Assembly (NCBI GenBank): GCA_036250195.1
Contig: JAVHZZ010000003.1
Span: 56,295,021 to 56,359,020 of the forward strand
Reading direction: 5' to 3'
Source of the DNA: Mixophyes australis
Lineage: Eukaryota; Chordata; Amphibia; Anura; Limnodynastidae
DNA length: 64,000 nucleotides
Shown here: positions 29,830-40,161 of the stretch, piece by piece
Position numbering within the stretch: the first letter of the stretch is position 1
How the letters are laid out: every line of letters starts with the position of its first letter
Position numbers and translations under genes: made by a program
The notes under the pieces: model-generated
The model's input: only the letters and a program-made list of their open reading frames with translations
What the model was told of the DNA's origin: nothing
The model's database searches: none

Positions 29830-32800
29830 GAAAGAGTTTGAGTAGACGGGGGGCATGAAGGTCAGCCGCAGTTACCCAAGAGCGTTCCTCGGGACCATAT
29901 CCTTTCCAGTCTACTAAGAACTGTACGGAACCTTTGATTTTACGAGAGTCCAGGATTTGTTTCACTTCATATTCACCTTGATTCTAAATAATAACAGGAG
30001 GAGGAGCCCTAGGAGGGGTGGAAAACTTGTTAGTAACCACTGGTTTCAGCAATGAAACATGAAAAACATCTGGAATACGTAGAGAACGTGGTAATTTTAG
30101 TCTGAAGGCTACTGGATTGATGATCTCGGAGATGGAAAAAGGTCCAATGAACCTGGGAGCTAATTTGCTGGGAACCTTTAAACGAATGTTCTGTGTATGA
30201 AAACAGTCATACTTTGTCACCGATGGTAAAATTAAGACCAGCTCTTCTCCTTTTATAGTAGGCTTGTTTAGAGCGAGTGATGGCTTTTCTAAGACTTAAT
30301 TTGGTTTGTTCCCAGATGTGGGAGAAATTGCAAAATAATAAGTCCACTGCTGGGACTTCGGAAGAAGAAAATTGGGAAAAGGTGGGTAATCTAGGATGAC
30401 AACCATATAAAACTAAAAAAGGAGAGTTGGAGATAGCTTCGTGAAAATGGTTGTTATGGGCAAACTCAGCCCATGGAAGGAGATCCACCCAGTTGTCTTG
30501 ATTGGCAAAGATAAATATTCTTAAGAATTTTTCCAGTTCCTGGTTGGTTCTCTCCGTCAGTGCGTTAGACTGGGGGTGATATGCGGAGGAAAAATCGAGC
30601 TTGATTTCAGACTTGTGACAAAAGGATCTCCAAAACTTGGATATAAACTGGGAGCCTCGATCGGAGACAATGTGATGAGGACAACCATGAAGACGGAATA
30701 TTTCTTTAATGAAAATATCAGCTAAAGAAGATGACTGTCACGGCTATGGATATTTTATGGATCCCCAACCTCTACCAGGATGATAAAAGCAGAGGAAGGT
30801 GGAGACAGAACCCGCTGGGGTTGATAGTTCAACTTGGGAGCAGCACAAGGAAGAATACACAGACGATGATATAGTGTTGCAATTCAGTATATTAATTGAT
30901 GATGCAGCAACAGTAGATAACAGATGTATATATAAAACTCAGCTGGGCTGAGTGCACGGCAGTTCATAAAACAATACAATCACGGAAGTACTTCAGATGG
31001 TAACCATTAGCAACGGCATGAAGATTGGCAGTAACAGTTCAAAGCTGAGATAGTGATATAGAACACTTGAAACCTTCACAACACACACAGCAATAAAGAA
31101 GAATCACTGACACAGCTAAAAGTCCAATATGAATAATAGATAGACTTGGCTGATCCAGATGGAATATGATTCACTTTAGCAGATGGTTTACAGGTAACAT
31201 AACGGTTTAAACAGCGGAACAGAAGATGTTAATGCAGTCCAAGAACTTGGGTAATCTGGAAACATGCAATGGAATGTTGCTTAGAAGTACAGTCCAACCG
31301 TGCATAGCACTGGGAGTCACATATAATCCAACTTCACCAAGAGGCGTGAGTTCATTACTAAACAGGATACAGCTGATAACGCACACAACTTGAATAACGG
31401 AACTGGCTACTAGCTCGGCAATATTTTCTTGAGAACAGTCCAGCAACTAATAATCAGCAGAGTAGTAATATAGCCGTGCCAGACATAGACCCACAGATGA
31501 CAAGATAACTTGATTGTAGTTCAATAAAGAATATAGGCAGCCGAGCAGAGAGGTAGTTGAGCCAAATATGATAGCAGATGTAATAGGCAACTCACAAGAC
31601 AGTTCAGTATGCAGATGGAAATCAACAGATAGTTTCAGCTTGTAGATGACCACGAACTGGTATACAGCAGAGCCGATGAGAGCAGTGATGACAAGCAATC
31701 TCGGCAACCGATAACATCCAGGGGATAGTCAGAGAGTCAGGTATGCAGCCAGAACCCACGGCAGTGTGAGTAACATGAAGATCAGGCAATGAGTCCCTGG
31801 TCACAGGAGGTTGAAATAGTCTTTAGGAACCAATAAGCTTCGGAAGGAGGTCCCAATTAGGATAACATAAAACAGCCATGAAAAGGTAGAGACTCTGAAA
31901 CAAAAGGCAAGCACCAACATAGTTCTTTAAAGGGCAAGTCACACGCTAGCACCTAGCTATGGGACCGGCGTGTGACAATGACGAAGGCAGACCTTTCAGT
32001 GGAATGAAGTGGGCGGTTTTGGAAAGGCGGTCCGTGACCACTAGGACCACAGTACAAGACTTGGAGGGAGGTAGGTCCGTAATGAAATCCATGGAGATTT
32101 GTGACCACGGGTATTCAGGAACTGGCAATGGAAGTAAATGACCATAAGGCCTCCTCCTAGGGGTCTTGTGTTGGGCACATATGGAACAAGAAGACACAAA
32201 CTTCCTTACATCCTCTCGTAGGGAGGGCCACCAGTAGTTGCGAGATAGCAACGCCCAATTCTTGCGAATGCCAACGTGACCCGAGAAGAGGGAACGATGA
32301 GCCCATCGTAAGAGTTTGATGCGGAGAGGAGCAGAAATAAAAGTCTTGTCCGGAGGACAGCCTCTTTTGATATCAGTTGCTGCCAAAATCCGGCTAGGAT
32401 CCAGAATAAATTTATTCTCCTCCAAAGGTTCCGAGTCAGCAGGATCAAATGAGCGAGATAGAGCATCTGCCTTGATATTCTTAGATCCAGAACGGAAGGA
32501 GATGAAGTCAAATCGGGAGAAGAATAAGGACCATCTTGCCTGCCGAGGATTTAGACAGCGAGCAGTACGCAAATATAGCAAGTTCTTGTGATCAGTGTAA
32601 ATGGTGATGGGAAACTGTGCTCCTTCTAGGAGATGTCTCCATTCAAAAAGAGCTAATTTAATGGCCAGGAGCTCCTTGTCACCGATACCGCAGTTCCTCT
32701 CAGCAGGTAGGAGGCGACGGGAAAAGAAACCACATAGACTTAGTTTACCAGTAGAATCTCGTTGAGAGAGCACTGCTCCAGTACCTACGGAGGATGCGTC

Positions 32801-34185
32801 CACCTCCAGAATGAATGGACGAGAACAGTCATGTTGTTGGAGGATGGGAGCCGAGGAAAACAGAGATTTTAAGGTAGTAAAGGCTTGGGTGGCTTCCACA
32901 GACCATACTTTGGAATTCGCAGACTTCCGGGTCAGGGCGGTTATAGGTGCCACCAGAGTGGAGTATCCTTTAATAAATTGGCGGCAATAATTGGAGAAGC
33001 CTAGGAACTGTTGTGTAGCTTTAAGGCCAGAGGGCTGCGGCCAATCGAGAATGGCCTTTAACTTGGTGGGATCCATTTGCGATCCAGTGCCAGAAATGAT
33101 ATAGCCTAAGAAAGGAACTTGTCTCTGTTCGAAGGTGCATTTTTCTAGTTTACAATATAGATGGTTCTTCCTAATATGAGACAGAACCTCCAAAACATGT
33201 TTACGATGTGATACCAAGTCTTGGGAGAAGATGAGGATATCATCTAGGTAGATGACCACAAACTGATACAACAGGTCTTGAAAGAGTTCATTCATAAAAC
33301 CTTGAAAAACAGCCGGGGCATTGCACAATCCAAAGGGCATGACCAAGTATTCAAAGTGACCGTCCTGGGTGTTGAAGGCTGTCTTTCACTCATCCCCCTC
33401 TTTAATACGCACCAAGTTGTAGGCTCCTCTGAGGTCCAATTTAGAAAAGATGGTAGCCCCCTTAATCCAGTCAAATAATTCTGAAATTAATGGTAATGGG
33501 TACCGATTCTTTACAGTGATGGCATTTAGACCTCGATAGTCGATACAAGGGCGGAGGCCCCCATCTTTCTTTTTTACAAAGAAGAAGCCTGCCCCAGCAG
33601 GAGAGGAGGATTTTCAGATGAAGCCCTTTCTTAGATTATCCTGGACATAGTCCTCCATAGCCTTGGATTTGTGGACGGATAGTGGATACACTCGGCCTCG
33701 GGGCACTGGTTTACCAGGAATTAAGTCTATGCTACAATCCCAAATTCTATGCGGAGGGAGTTTGGTAGCCTCCTGTTCACAAAAGACATCGGCAAAGACT
33801 TGGTAGGGCTCAGGAAGAAGTACCAAGGGTAATCTCTTGTGGCATTTGGGATCTCCCTTGGGAACCACCTTTGAAAGGCAATGAGAAAAACAATGTTGTC
33901 CCCAAGATAAGATGTGACCAGACTGCCAGTCTAGGTTAGGGGAATGGAGACGGAGCTATGGTAGTCCAAGGATGACGGGATTAGTAGATCTGTGGATTAC
34001 GAAGAAGGAGATACTCTCCTGGTGGAGTGCTCCAATCTGAAGAAGAAGAGGAGTGGTGTGAACAAGGATGGATCCCTCTGGAATTCTTCCCCAATCAATG
34101 GCTAAAAGGGAGATAGGTTGTTCTAAGGCTTGCGTGGGAATGGAGAATTGCCTTACCAAGGCAGCAGAAATTAAATTCCCTGCAG
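29830..34185 (-). pseudogene. Ty3/Gypsy chromodomain-type pol relic
   Basis: Minus-strand domains run in the expected order: protease with LDSGAAGNLI (about 34,180), reverse transcriptase with the YLDD active site (about 33,250), RNase H with EVDASSVGTGA and YTDHKNL, integrase zinc-binding and core (DFITDLP near 32.08 kb, resuming below 30.73 kb), then a C-terminal chromodomain-like stretch with [13 protein letters not shown] (about 29.9 kb). It is broken by a stop or frame change near 33,600 and 33,390, by a 1,242-bp inserted LTR in the integrase, and by a TAG just before the chromodomain. It is dead. Confidence 0.85.
30736..31977. mobile_element. Solo-LTR-like insertion with ATGAC duplications
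   Basis: It starts TGTCACGGCTATGG and ends GGCGTGTGACA (TG...CA), with identical ATGAC at 30731-30735 and 31978-31982. This 5-bp duplication, with no coding content over 1,242 bp, fits a solo LTR from an LTR retrotransposon. It lies inside the integrase region of the older Gypsy element. Orientation was not determined. Confidence 0.75.
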
Positions 34186-34911
34186 CTCCGGAGTCAAGAG
34201 GAAGGTGAGGTGATGATCAATGGCAGAGTCTAGAGAGCAGAGGGAGATGAGATCGTCCAGAGATGCAGGGAGTTCTTGAGATACCAGCTCATCTTTAATC
34301 TGATCTGAAAAACCCTGCCAGAATGTAGCCACAAGAGCCTCATCGTTCCAGCGGAGTTCAGAGGTCATAGTCCTGAAGTGAACCGCATACTGACCCATGG
34401 ACTGGTTTCCTTGGCGGAGACGCAATAACCCAGTAGCGACGGTGGAGACCCTTCCTGGTTCATCAAAAATCTTTTTAAAAGTGGACAAGAAGGTGGGGAA
34501 ATTATGCAGGATGGGATCATTCCTCTCCCATAATGGGGACGCCCATGCTAAGGCTTGACCAGACAGCAGCGATATCCCATAGGCCACTTTAGCCTTTTCA
34601 GAAGTAAAATTCCCCGGCAACAGCTCAAATTGAATGGAGCATTGGTTCAGGAATCCTCTGCAAAGTTTAGGGTCTCCATCAAACTTAGGCGGATTAGGTA
34701 TCCGCAATTGGGAGAAAGACGCTGCCGCTGCAGAAGGGGGGTCCGGAGCCGCAACTACAGGTGCAGGCGGTCCGGTGGCCACTAAGCAGGATGGGCTTTG
34801 CTGCCAGGAGTCGCAGGTCGCGGTCCTCAGGTTTGCCCCAAGATGTAGTACAGTGGAATAGGAGCAGGATGAGAATAGTCGGACAGGCCGGGTCAGTTCA
34901 CGGGAAGGCAA
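34171..34911 (-). pseudogene. Gag relic fused to truncated 5' LTR
   Basis: The 246-residue frame begins inside LTR sequence (34911-34785) and passes into a gag region with PPKFDGDPKL, SLLSGQALAWASPLW and WNDEALVATFWQGF, typical of Gypsy capsid proteins. The start is therefore not the natural Met. The gag zinc knuckle is missing: the frame meets the protease directly after CSLDSAIDHHL. This indicates two deletions, at the LTR/gag and gag/protease junctions. Confidence 0.7.
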
Positions 34912-35334
34912 TGCAGACAGGATCAGGAGGCAATCTCGGAGTCAATCAACCCGGGTCGGTACACGGGTCACCAGAACAGATGCGTAGTCAGATAGCCGGG
35001 TCGGTACACAGGTATGGCAGATAAACAAGTAGAGAGAGGAACGTGAGACAATCCAGGTCAGGAACACAGGCAATCAAGGTGGTCAGCAAGCCGGGTCAGT
35101 ATACAGGAGAAACGGAATCCAGAAAGGTCAGCAAGCCGGTTCGGTACACAGGAGGTCAAAACATACAGGGAGCAGGCACAAGAAGGAACAGGAATCAGGA
35201 GCCAGGAACAGGTAAGTTGCTCTGACACTCCTAAAGTGTCAGAGCGATATTTTATAGTGTTCCCCCGTCGGACCCGGCTTGCTTCCGGGTTCGACGGAGC
35301 GCCGGGGGAGCGTGGAGGGGTAATTGTCGTTACA
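34785..35334 (-). repeat. Ty3/Gypsy 5' LTR, truncated
   Basis: Matches 29,182-29,767 over about 550 bp with small differences, including loss of about 25 bases in the GACCCGG... region near 35,270. It ends on the plus strand with GTTACA. The promoter-distal part and primer-binding site are gone, so gag abuts LTR directly. Confidence 0.75.
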
Positions 35335-35393
35335 CAGTCTCTATGAGGTTACTATGTACTACACATTCCTAGACCACCTTGGACGGAACGCCT

Positions 35394-35439
35394 TCAAGAG
35401 GAAGGTGAGGTGATGATCAATGGCAGAGTCTAGAGAGCA
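35394..35439 (-). repeat. 46-bp perfect copy of Gypsy gag/protease junction
   Basis: These 46 bases are identical to 34,194-34,239 inside the element, although this copy lies 60 bases outside the LTR. The neighbouring sequence differs on both sides. Confidence 0.85.
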
Positions 35440-35726
35440 AAATTAAAATGAAAAGCATAGTCTAGTGATATGCTGGACAAAAAGTGAGGCCACAATTTTA
35501 ACACAGGTAAGAGGCACAAATGAACTAATTTCGCAAAATCGATCCACAACTACCCAGATAGTGCTAAAGCCTTTAAAAGGCTTTAATAACAATAATAGTA
35601 ATAATAAAGAAAAAAAAGGTTGTAGGTTATTGCCACTTTTTTTATAATTATTTAATTAAGTAAAAGCAGTAAAAGTAAAAGCAAGTAAAAACAGCCAGGT
35701 GGAGCACCCGGGAAATAGGTTCTGGG

Positions 35727-36120
35727 TGTTACGAGCCGCGGCGGTGCCCAGCCGCCGTGATTCTCTCACCTGCGTCCCAGCCGTCGCTGTGATGACCGGG
35801 ACGTCACTTTCGGGTTGCCGCTGTAGTAGATAGCGCCGCATCCCGGCAACGGAGGGCAGCCGGGTGCGTGCGCAACCAATCCACTAGCCTGTGGGCTAAT
35901 AAATGACCTCTTTTGTTAGGCATAGGCTGGGGGTGATTTTCAGAGCTAGGCTGATTGGCCACGTTCAGTATTTAAGGCAGGGAGGACTTAGCCTCCCTGC
36001 CGGTTATAGCGTCAGTTCTGCTGTTAGCTATCCTGCTCAAATGTCTGATTGTCCCTTTCCTGTCAGGGGCAGAGATTAATATATCTCAACGCCAGCCTGA
36101 CCTCAGCTATCACTCTTAAG
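35727..36120 (+). repeat. Possible Gypsy-type LTR fragment
   Basis: Starts TGTTACGAGCCGCGG, is GC-rich, and carries a TATTTAAGGC TATA-like box near 35,968 followed by a transcribed-like leader. No partner LTR or target duplication was found, so this is tentative. Confidence 0.35.
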
Positions 36121-36129
36121 TGAATGCCA

Positions 36130-37126
36130 ATTTGCTGTCCTCTAGAGCTCTCTTTTAAACCCAGAAATGTCCTCATCAGCAATTCCAGGACCATCCTGAT
36201 TGGTCCTTTCCTGTCTTTACCTTTTCACAGGTAAACATACAGACCAGGAGATAGCAGATGAATCATTCCTGATTTAATTAGGAACAGATATTGTTATATG
36301 GCTATACAGGAAAGTTTGTTTAAACAGAGATCAGGATCCAGACACCTTTACATTTAAATACACAATGCAGTCCTCTGCCATTAAACATAGAGCTCTGTCT
36401 GTGGGCCTTTTCTTATGCTAGCACACACAGACCCACAGCTAAATGAAGACGGGAGACCCCCTGGTGTGATGTCCATTCATACAGGACTGGTGGACAATAA
36501 CCCTTTTGTCTATACCGAAACAACGGACTAGTCTGCAAGATAACGATGCAAGCCGGCAGTTACTTTACTACTTTCAAAATAGAATATACACAAGCTTAAA
36601 TATGACTGAGAAATATGGGGAACCAGAGGGCTAGAAAAAGTATATGTTTTAAAGTCCGCAGTTGACAGGTTGAGGTGATATTAATACCTCATTTTCCCGC
36701 ACAGGTAATCACCATAATGCAGATAACCAGCTCCCCAGACGAGGGCTTAGGGCACCTAATGGGTCATCCAGCCCGGAAAGATGATAGTTTCCAGTTTACC
36801 ACTGTGCTGACTTCTGTGCTTGTTTTATATGTGTGGTGATCTGTGTGTAAGTGCTCTTGTTGTTATTCTATTTATGCTATGTCTGTTTCTATGCTTTCTT
36901 TTTTACTATTATCTGCTAGTAATCTTAGTTAAACTACCTCTCCTCGTTATTTTCTTACTTAATTACTGTTTTACACTGTTAATTCTATTCTGCCTTTCCT
37001 ACTTGCTTTCATACCTAGTTTTCCCTTGTGTATTGTCCATGCTTGTGTCTGTCACGTGCTTCATGTATTCTATTGTCCTAATGTGTCCCTTACATGGATA
37101 GTTTTTTGCTTTTTTTCTTACTCCTA
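36130..37126. other. Intergenic, nothing recognised
   Basis: No domain or clear repeat family seen. The segment 36,830-37,100 is T-rich and gives a hydrophobic open frame that looks like chance. Confidence 0.4.
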
Positions 37127-37279
37127 GGGGCATATTTAATTGACGGAAACGACGAAAATCTTGCGGCGTGCACGCTATTACCGTTTTTACGGTAATAGTG
37201 TGCGTAAAAACCGTTATTACCGTAATAACGGTAGTAGTTTTAATGCCGCGGAAAACGGTGACAATTGAATATGCCCCCC
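37127..37279. mobile_element. Harbinger-type MITE, copy D
   Basis: Ends GGGGCATATTTAATTG and CAATTGAATATGCCCCCC. The centre holds TTACCGTTTTTACGGTAA and TTACCGTAATAACGG palindromes. It is followed at once by the tandem array. Confidence 0.7.
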
Positions 37280-37870
37280 AATGTCCTCCTCACTTGTGTA
37301 TCGCTTACATGCGTGTCCCTTGCTCCTCATGTCCTCCTTCCTTGTGTACCACTTACATGTGTCCCTTGCTCCTGTCCTCCTTCCTTGTATGTCGCTTACA
37401 TGTGTGTTCCTTGCTCCTCATGTCCTCTATTCCTGTGTATCGCTTACATGCGTGTCACTTGCTCTTCATGTCCTCCTTTCTTGTGTACCACTTACATGTG
37501 TCCCTTGCTCCTGTCCTCCTTCCTTGTATGTCGCTTACATGTGTGTTCCTTGCTCCTCATGTCCTCTATTCCTGTGTATCGCTTACATGTGTACCTTGCT
37601 CCTCATGTCCTCCTTCCTTGTGTACCACTTACATGTGTCCCTTGCTCCTGTCCTCCTTCCTTGTATGTCGCTTACATGTGTGTTCCTTGCTCCTCATGTC
37701 CTCTATTCCTGTGTATCGCTTACATGCGTGTCACTTGCTCTTCATGTCCCCTTTCCATGTGTACCTTGCTCCTCATGTCCCCCTTCCTTTTGTATCGCTT
37801 ACATGTGTCATCATGTCCTCCTTCCTTGTGTATCGGTTACATGTATGTCCTTTGCTGCTTGTGTCTTTCA
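37262..37870 (+). repeat. Nested tandem repeat (about 36-40 bp monomers, 138-bp higher unit)
   Basis: Monomers share the phrase CTTACATGTGTxCCTTGCTCC, alternating as CTTGTGTACCAC, CTTGTATGTCGC and CCTGTGTATCGC types. The CTTGTGTACCAC type recurs at about 37,339, 37,477 and 37,615, giving a 138-139 bp higher-order unit. All three plus-strand frames stay open, a composition effect rather than a gene. Confidence 0.85.
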
Positions 37871-37879
37871 TCCTTTTCT

Positions 37880-39125
37880 TGTGTATGTTTGTTCCCTGGT
37901 GGTATTAGGCACCTTATCAGCTCAATAAAAAAATATTTGGTACCTTGGTGATTAGATCCCATCACATATATGCATATTCTGTAATTTCTGGATGATCAGA
38001 AAGAACCTGCAATGCTAATACTAAACCTGCGACCTGCGAGAGTCACCTTGTCCATAATCAGGAATATATACTGTTTGAATTAAATTATGGGGACTCGCTC
38101 TGTCCACAACTTAAAACATATGCTGTGGGTCAGATAAAACTAATGCATGATAACAACTCTTTATAGCCATTAAATGGCATAAATGGATGGATACCAATCC
38201 TGTTGGAGTTAGGTTCAAACTATACATAGTAATCATGGGACATACCGAGCGCAGACTTGCTTTTTCTCTGGTTTTGTTTAAAAATATTGCCTTATTGTCA
38301 TAGCAGCTGTCCATCAAGCCTATTTAAGGCACATTTGGGTGTGGCTCACAAGCCAGCCCTTGGTAAATGTAAACCCCTATACCTGGGAAGTAAGTGCATC
38401 TGATTTTAACTGTATTTTAATGGTGTTTAAAGCATATAGGTCAGTGTAGGACCTGCATATAATGAGATGCCCTTGATGTTGGGATGCAGGCTTAAATGTT
38501 TTGATCAAAATATGAACTAATACCTCATGTTTTCAATTTGCTAGATACACACAGATGTGCAGTGTAAAGGATAAGCGCTGACAACTGTCTTTTGTTTTGT
38601 ATAGATACAATAAGGACTGTTAGAAGTTTACATAGTATGCATTTACTGTTGTAAAATTAATTATTACAATAGAGATATGGGATCCAGGGTATGATGGATA
38701 TTGGGAGAATAATCAAGAAAACTTAAAGTTAAATGATACTTGGGACAACTGAGAATTTAGGATATTGATTGTAATATCAAAATAAGGAGTCAATAAGTTA
38801 GCAACACAACATTTGCAGTTCAAAACTGCATTTTATTACACATTTTCCTACTTAAACATCTCTTGACTTTATTTTTATTTTGTGGTTTGTTTTTATAAAA
38901 AGTACTCCCAATGGATAAAAGTTCATTTTATAATGCATGCCAATAAAGACATTTGATTTAATTGATATCACAGTGCAAAAATCCCTGCTAGCACCACTAC
39001 TGAATCTAAAGAATGAGATGATGAATAGGTGATGCTGAAATAGGAGATGACAATTCTATGTATTACTACAATATGGATATAAAAAGGCCTGTGCGGTTGA
39101 AATAATTTCGCTAGCAAACATTTTA
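37880..39125. other. Intergenic, nothing recognised
   Basis: AT-rich, no conserved peptide or RNA recognised. Confidence 0.4.
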
Positions 39126-39376
39126 TAATAAATAAAAACCATGTTACAATGCAAGGGGTGCAAATTAGTTTATTATTTTGCACATAAGTTAAATGCTGTC
39201 CGTTTTTTCACACAAATACTTGGTAGCTTATTTGTACACTGAAATTTAAAGTTGATCTAGGACATACCCTACACCAACTATAAATCTGCCTACCTCCCCC
39301 TCCAATGCAACATGGTTCTGCTAAGGAGCAAAGTTACTCTTTTTCTTTTGCTTTCCTTTCCTTAATTAATCAGGCC
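39126..39376 (-). mobile_element. MITE, second copy of the 13.6 kb family
   Basis: Shares blocks with 13,639-13,950 in inverse orientation: CAATGCAAGGGGTGCAAAT, CTCCAATGCAACATGG and the terminus TTAATCAGGCCC. The other end appears truncated or diverged. Confidence 0.6.
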
Positions 39377-39379
39377 CAA

Positions 39380-40160
39380 TGTGTGTGGTATAACAAAAAA
39401 ATAAATGCTGGGCACATCAGACCAAGTAGTCCATCAAAGGCATCTTAATAATCAGAACATCCCCATGTCCAACATTAATGTTGCCTATGGTTGCATAAGT
39501 TCATATGCCAACAGAAATGATATTGATGTATCTATATTCCTTTACTTTTTCACCATATAGAACTCTGCGTCCGGTAGAGATGTTCTCTAGAAATGACAAT
39601 TTTCTGTTATCACTGTTCATTTTAAAGAAACTGCTTTGCATTATTTTTCTGTATGTCATCTTATTATATGTTTCATTACCTTAAGAATTGTGACATTTGT
39701 CATCATATAATACTCCATTTAATAATGTTCTGTCTTTGTGTTCTAAAGGGATTCCCTTGCGAAATAGCTTGGTTATTATAAAGCCACATAACTGAAATAC
39801 AGGAGATTGTTTGGTTTACAAAAATACTGGTTAATTTAAATTTTGATTGTAGTGGGTCGTAAGGCAGGAACAAGCAAAGAACTTTCTCAAAGTGTTAGCT
39901 TTGGAGTAAACACTCCATATTAAAGTATATGTATTTGAATACAATGTCATTACGGCCCGTCTGTGTAATGGTCAAGCGTCTGAATACCTTTGTCCATACA
40001 TTGTGTGTGTGTGTGTGTGTATGTATATGTATATATATATATAACCAAACAAATTGAAAGACTATTGTTTTGCTTTGTTTATTTTTTTACTCAAGATTAG
40101 ATGTGCTAATAGACCTAGATAATACAGTGTGGATAGTACTTTCCTCTCCTGCCATTTTCA
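39380..40160. other. Intergenic, short GT/TA microsatellite only
   Basis: A (GT)n/(TA)n stretch at about 40,003-40,042 is the only feature seen. Confidence 0.45.
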
Positions 40161-40161
40161 G

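Noticed and set aside
36820..37101. 93-codon hydrophobic frame
   Set aside because: T-rich DNA gives Leu/Phe/Val-rich chance frames; no conserved motif or gene context.
37168..37951. 246-, 228- and 215-codon overlapping frames
   Set aside because: Products of a tandem repeat without stops in any plus frame.
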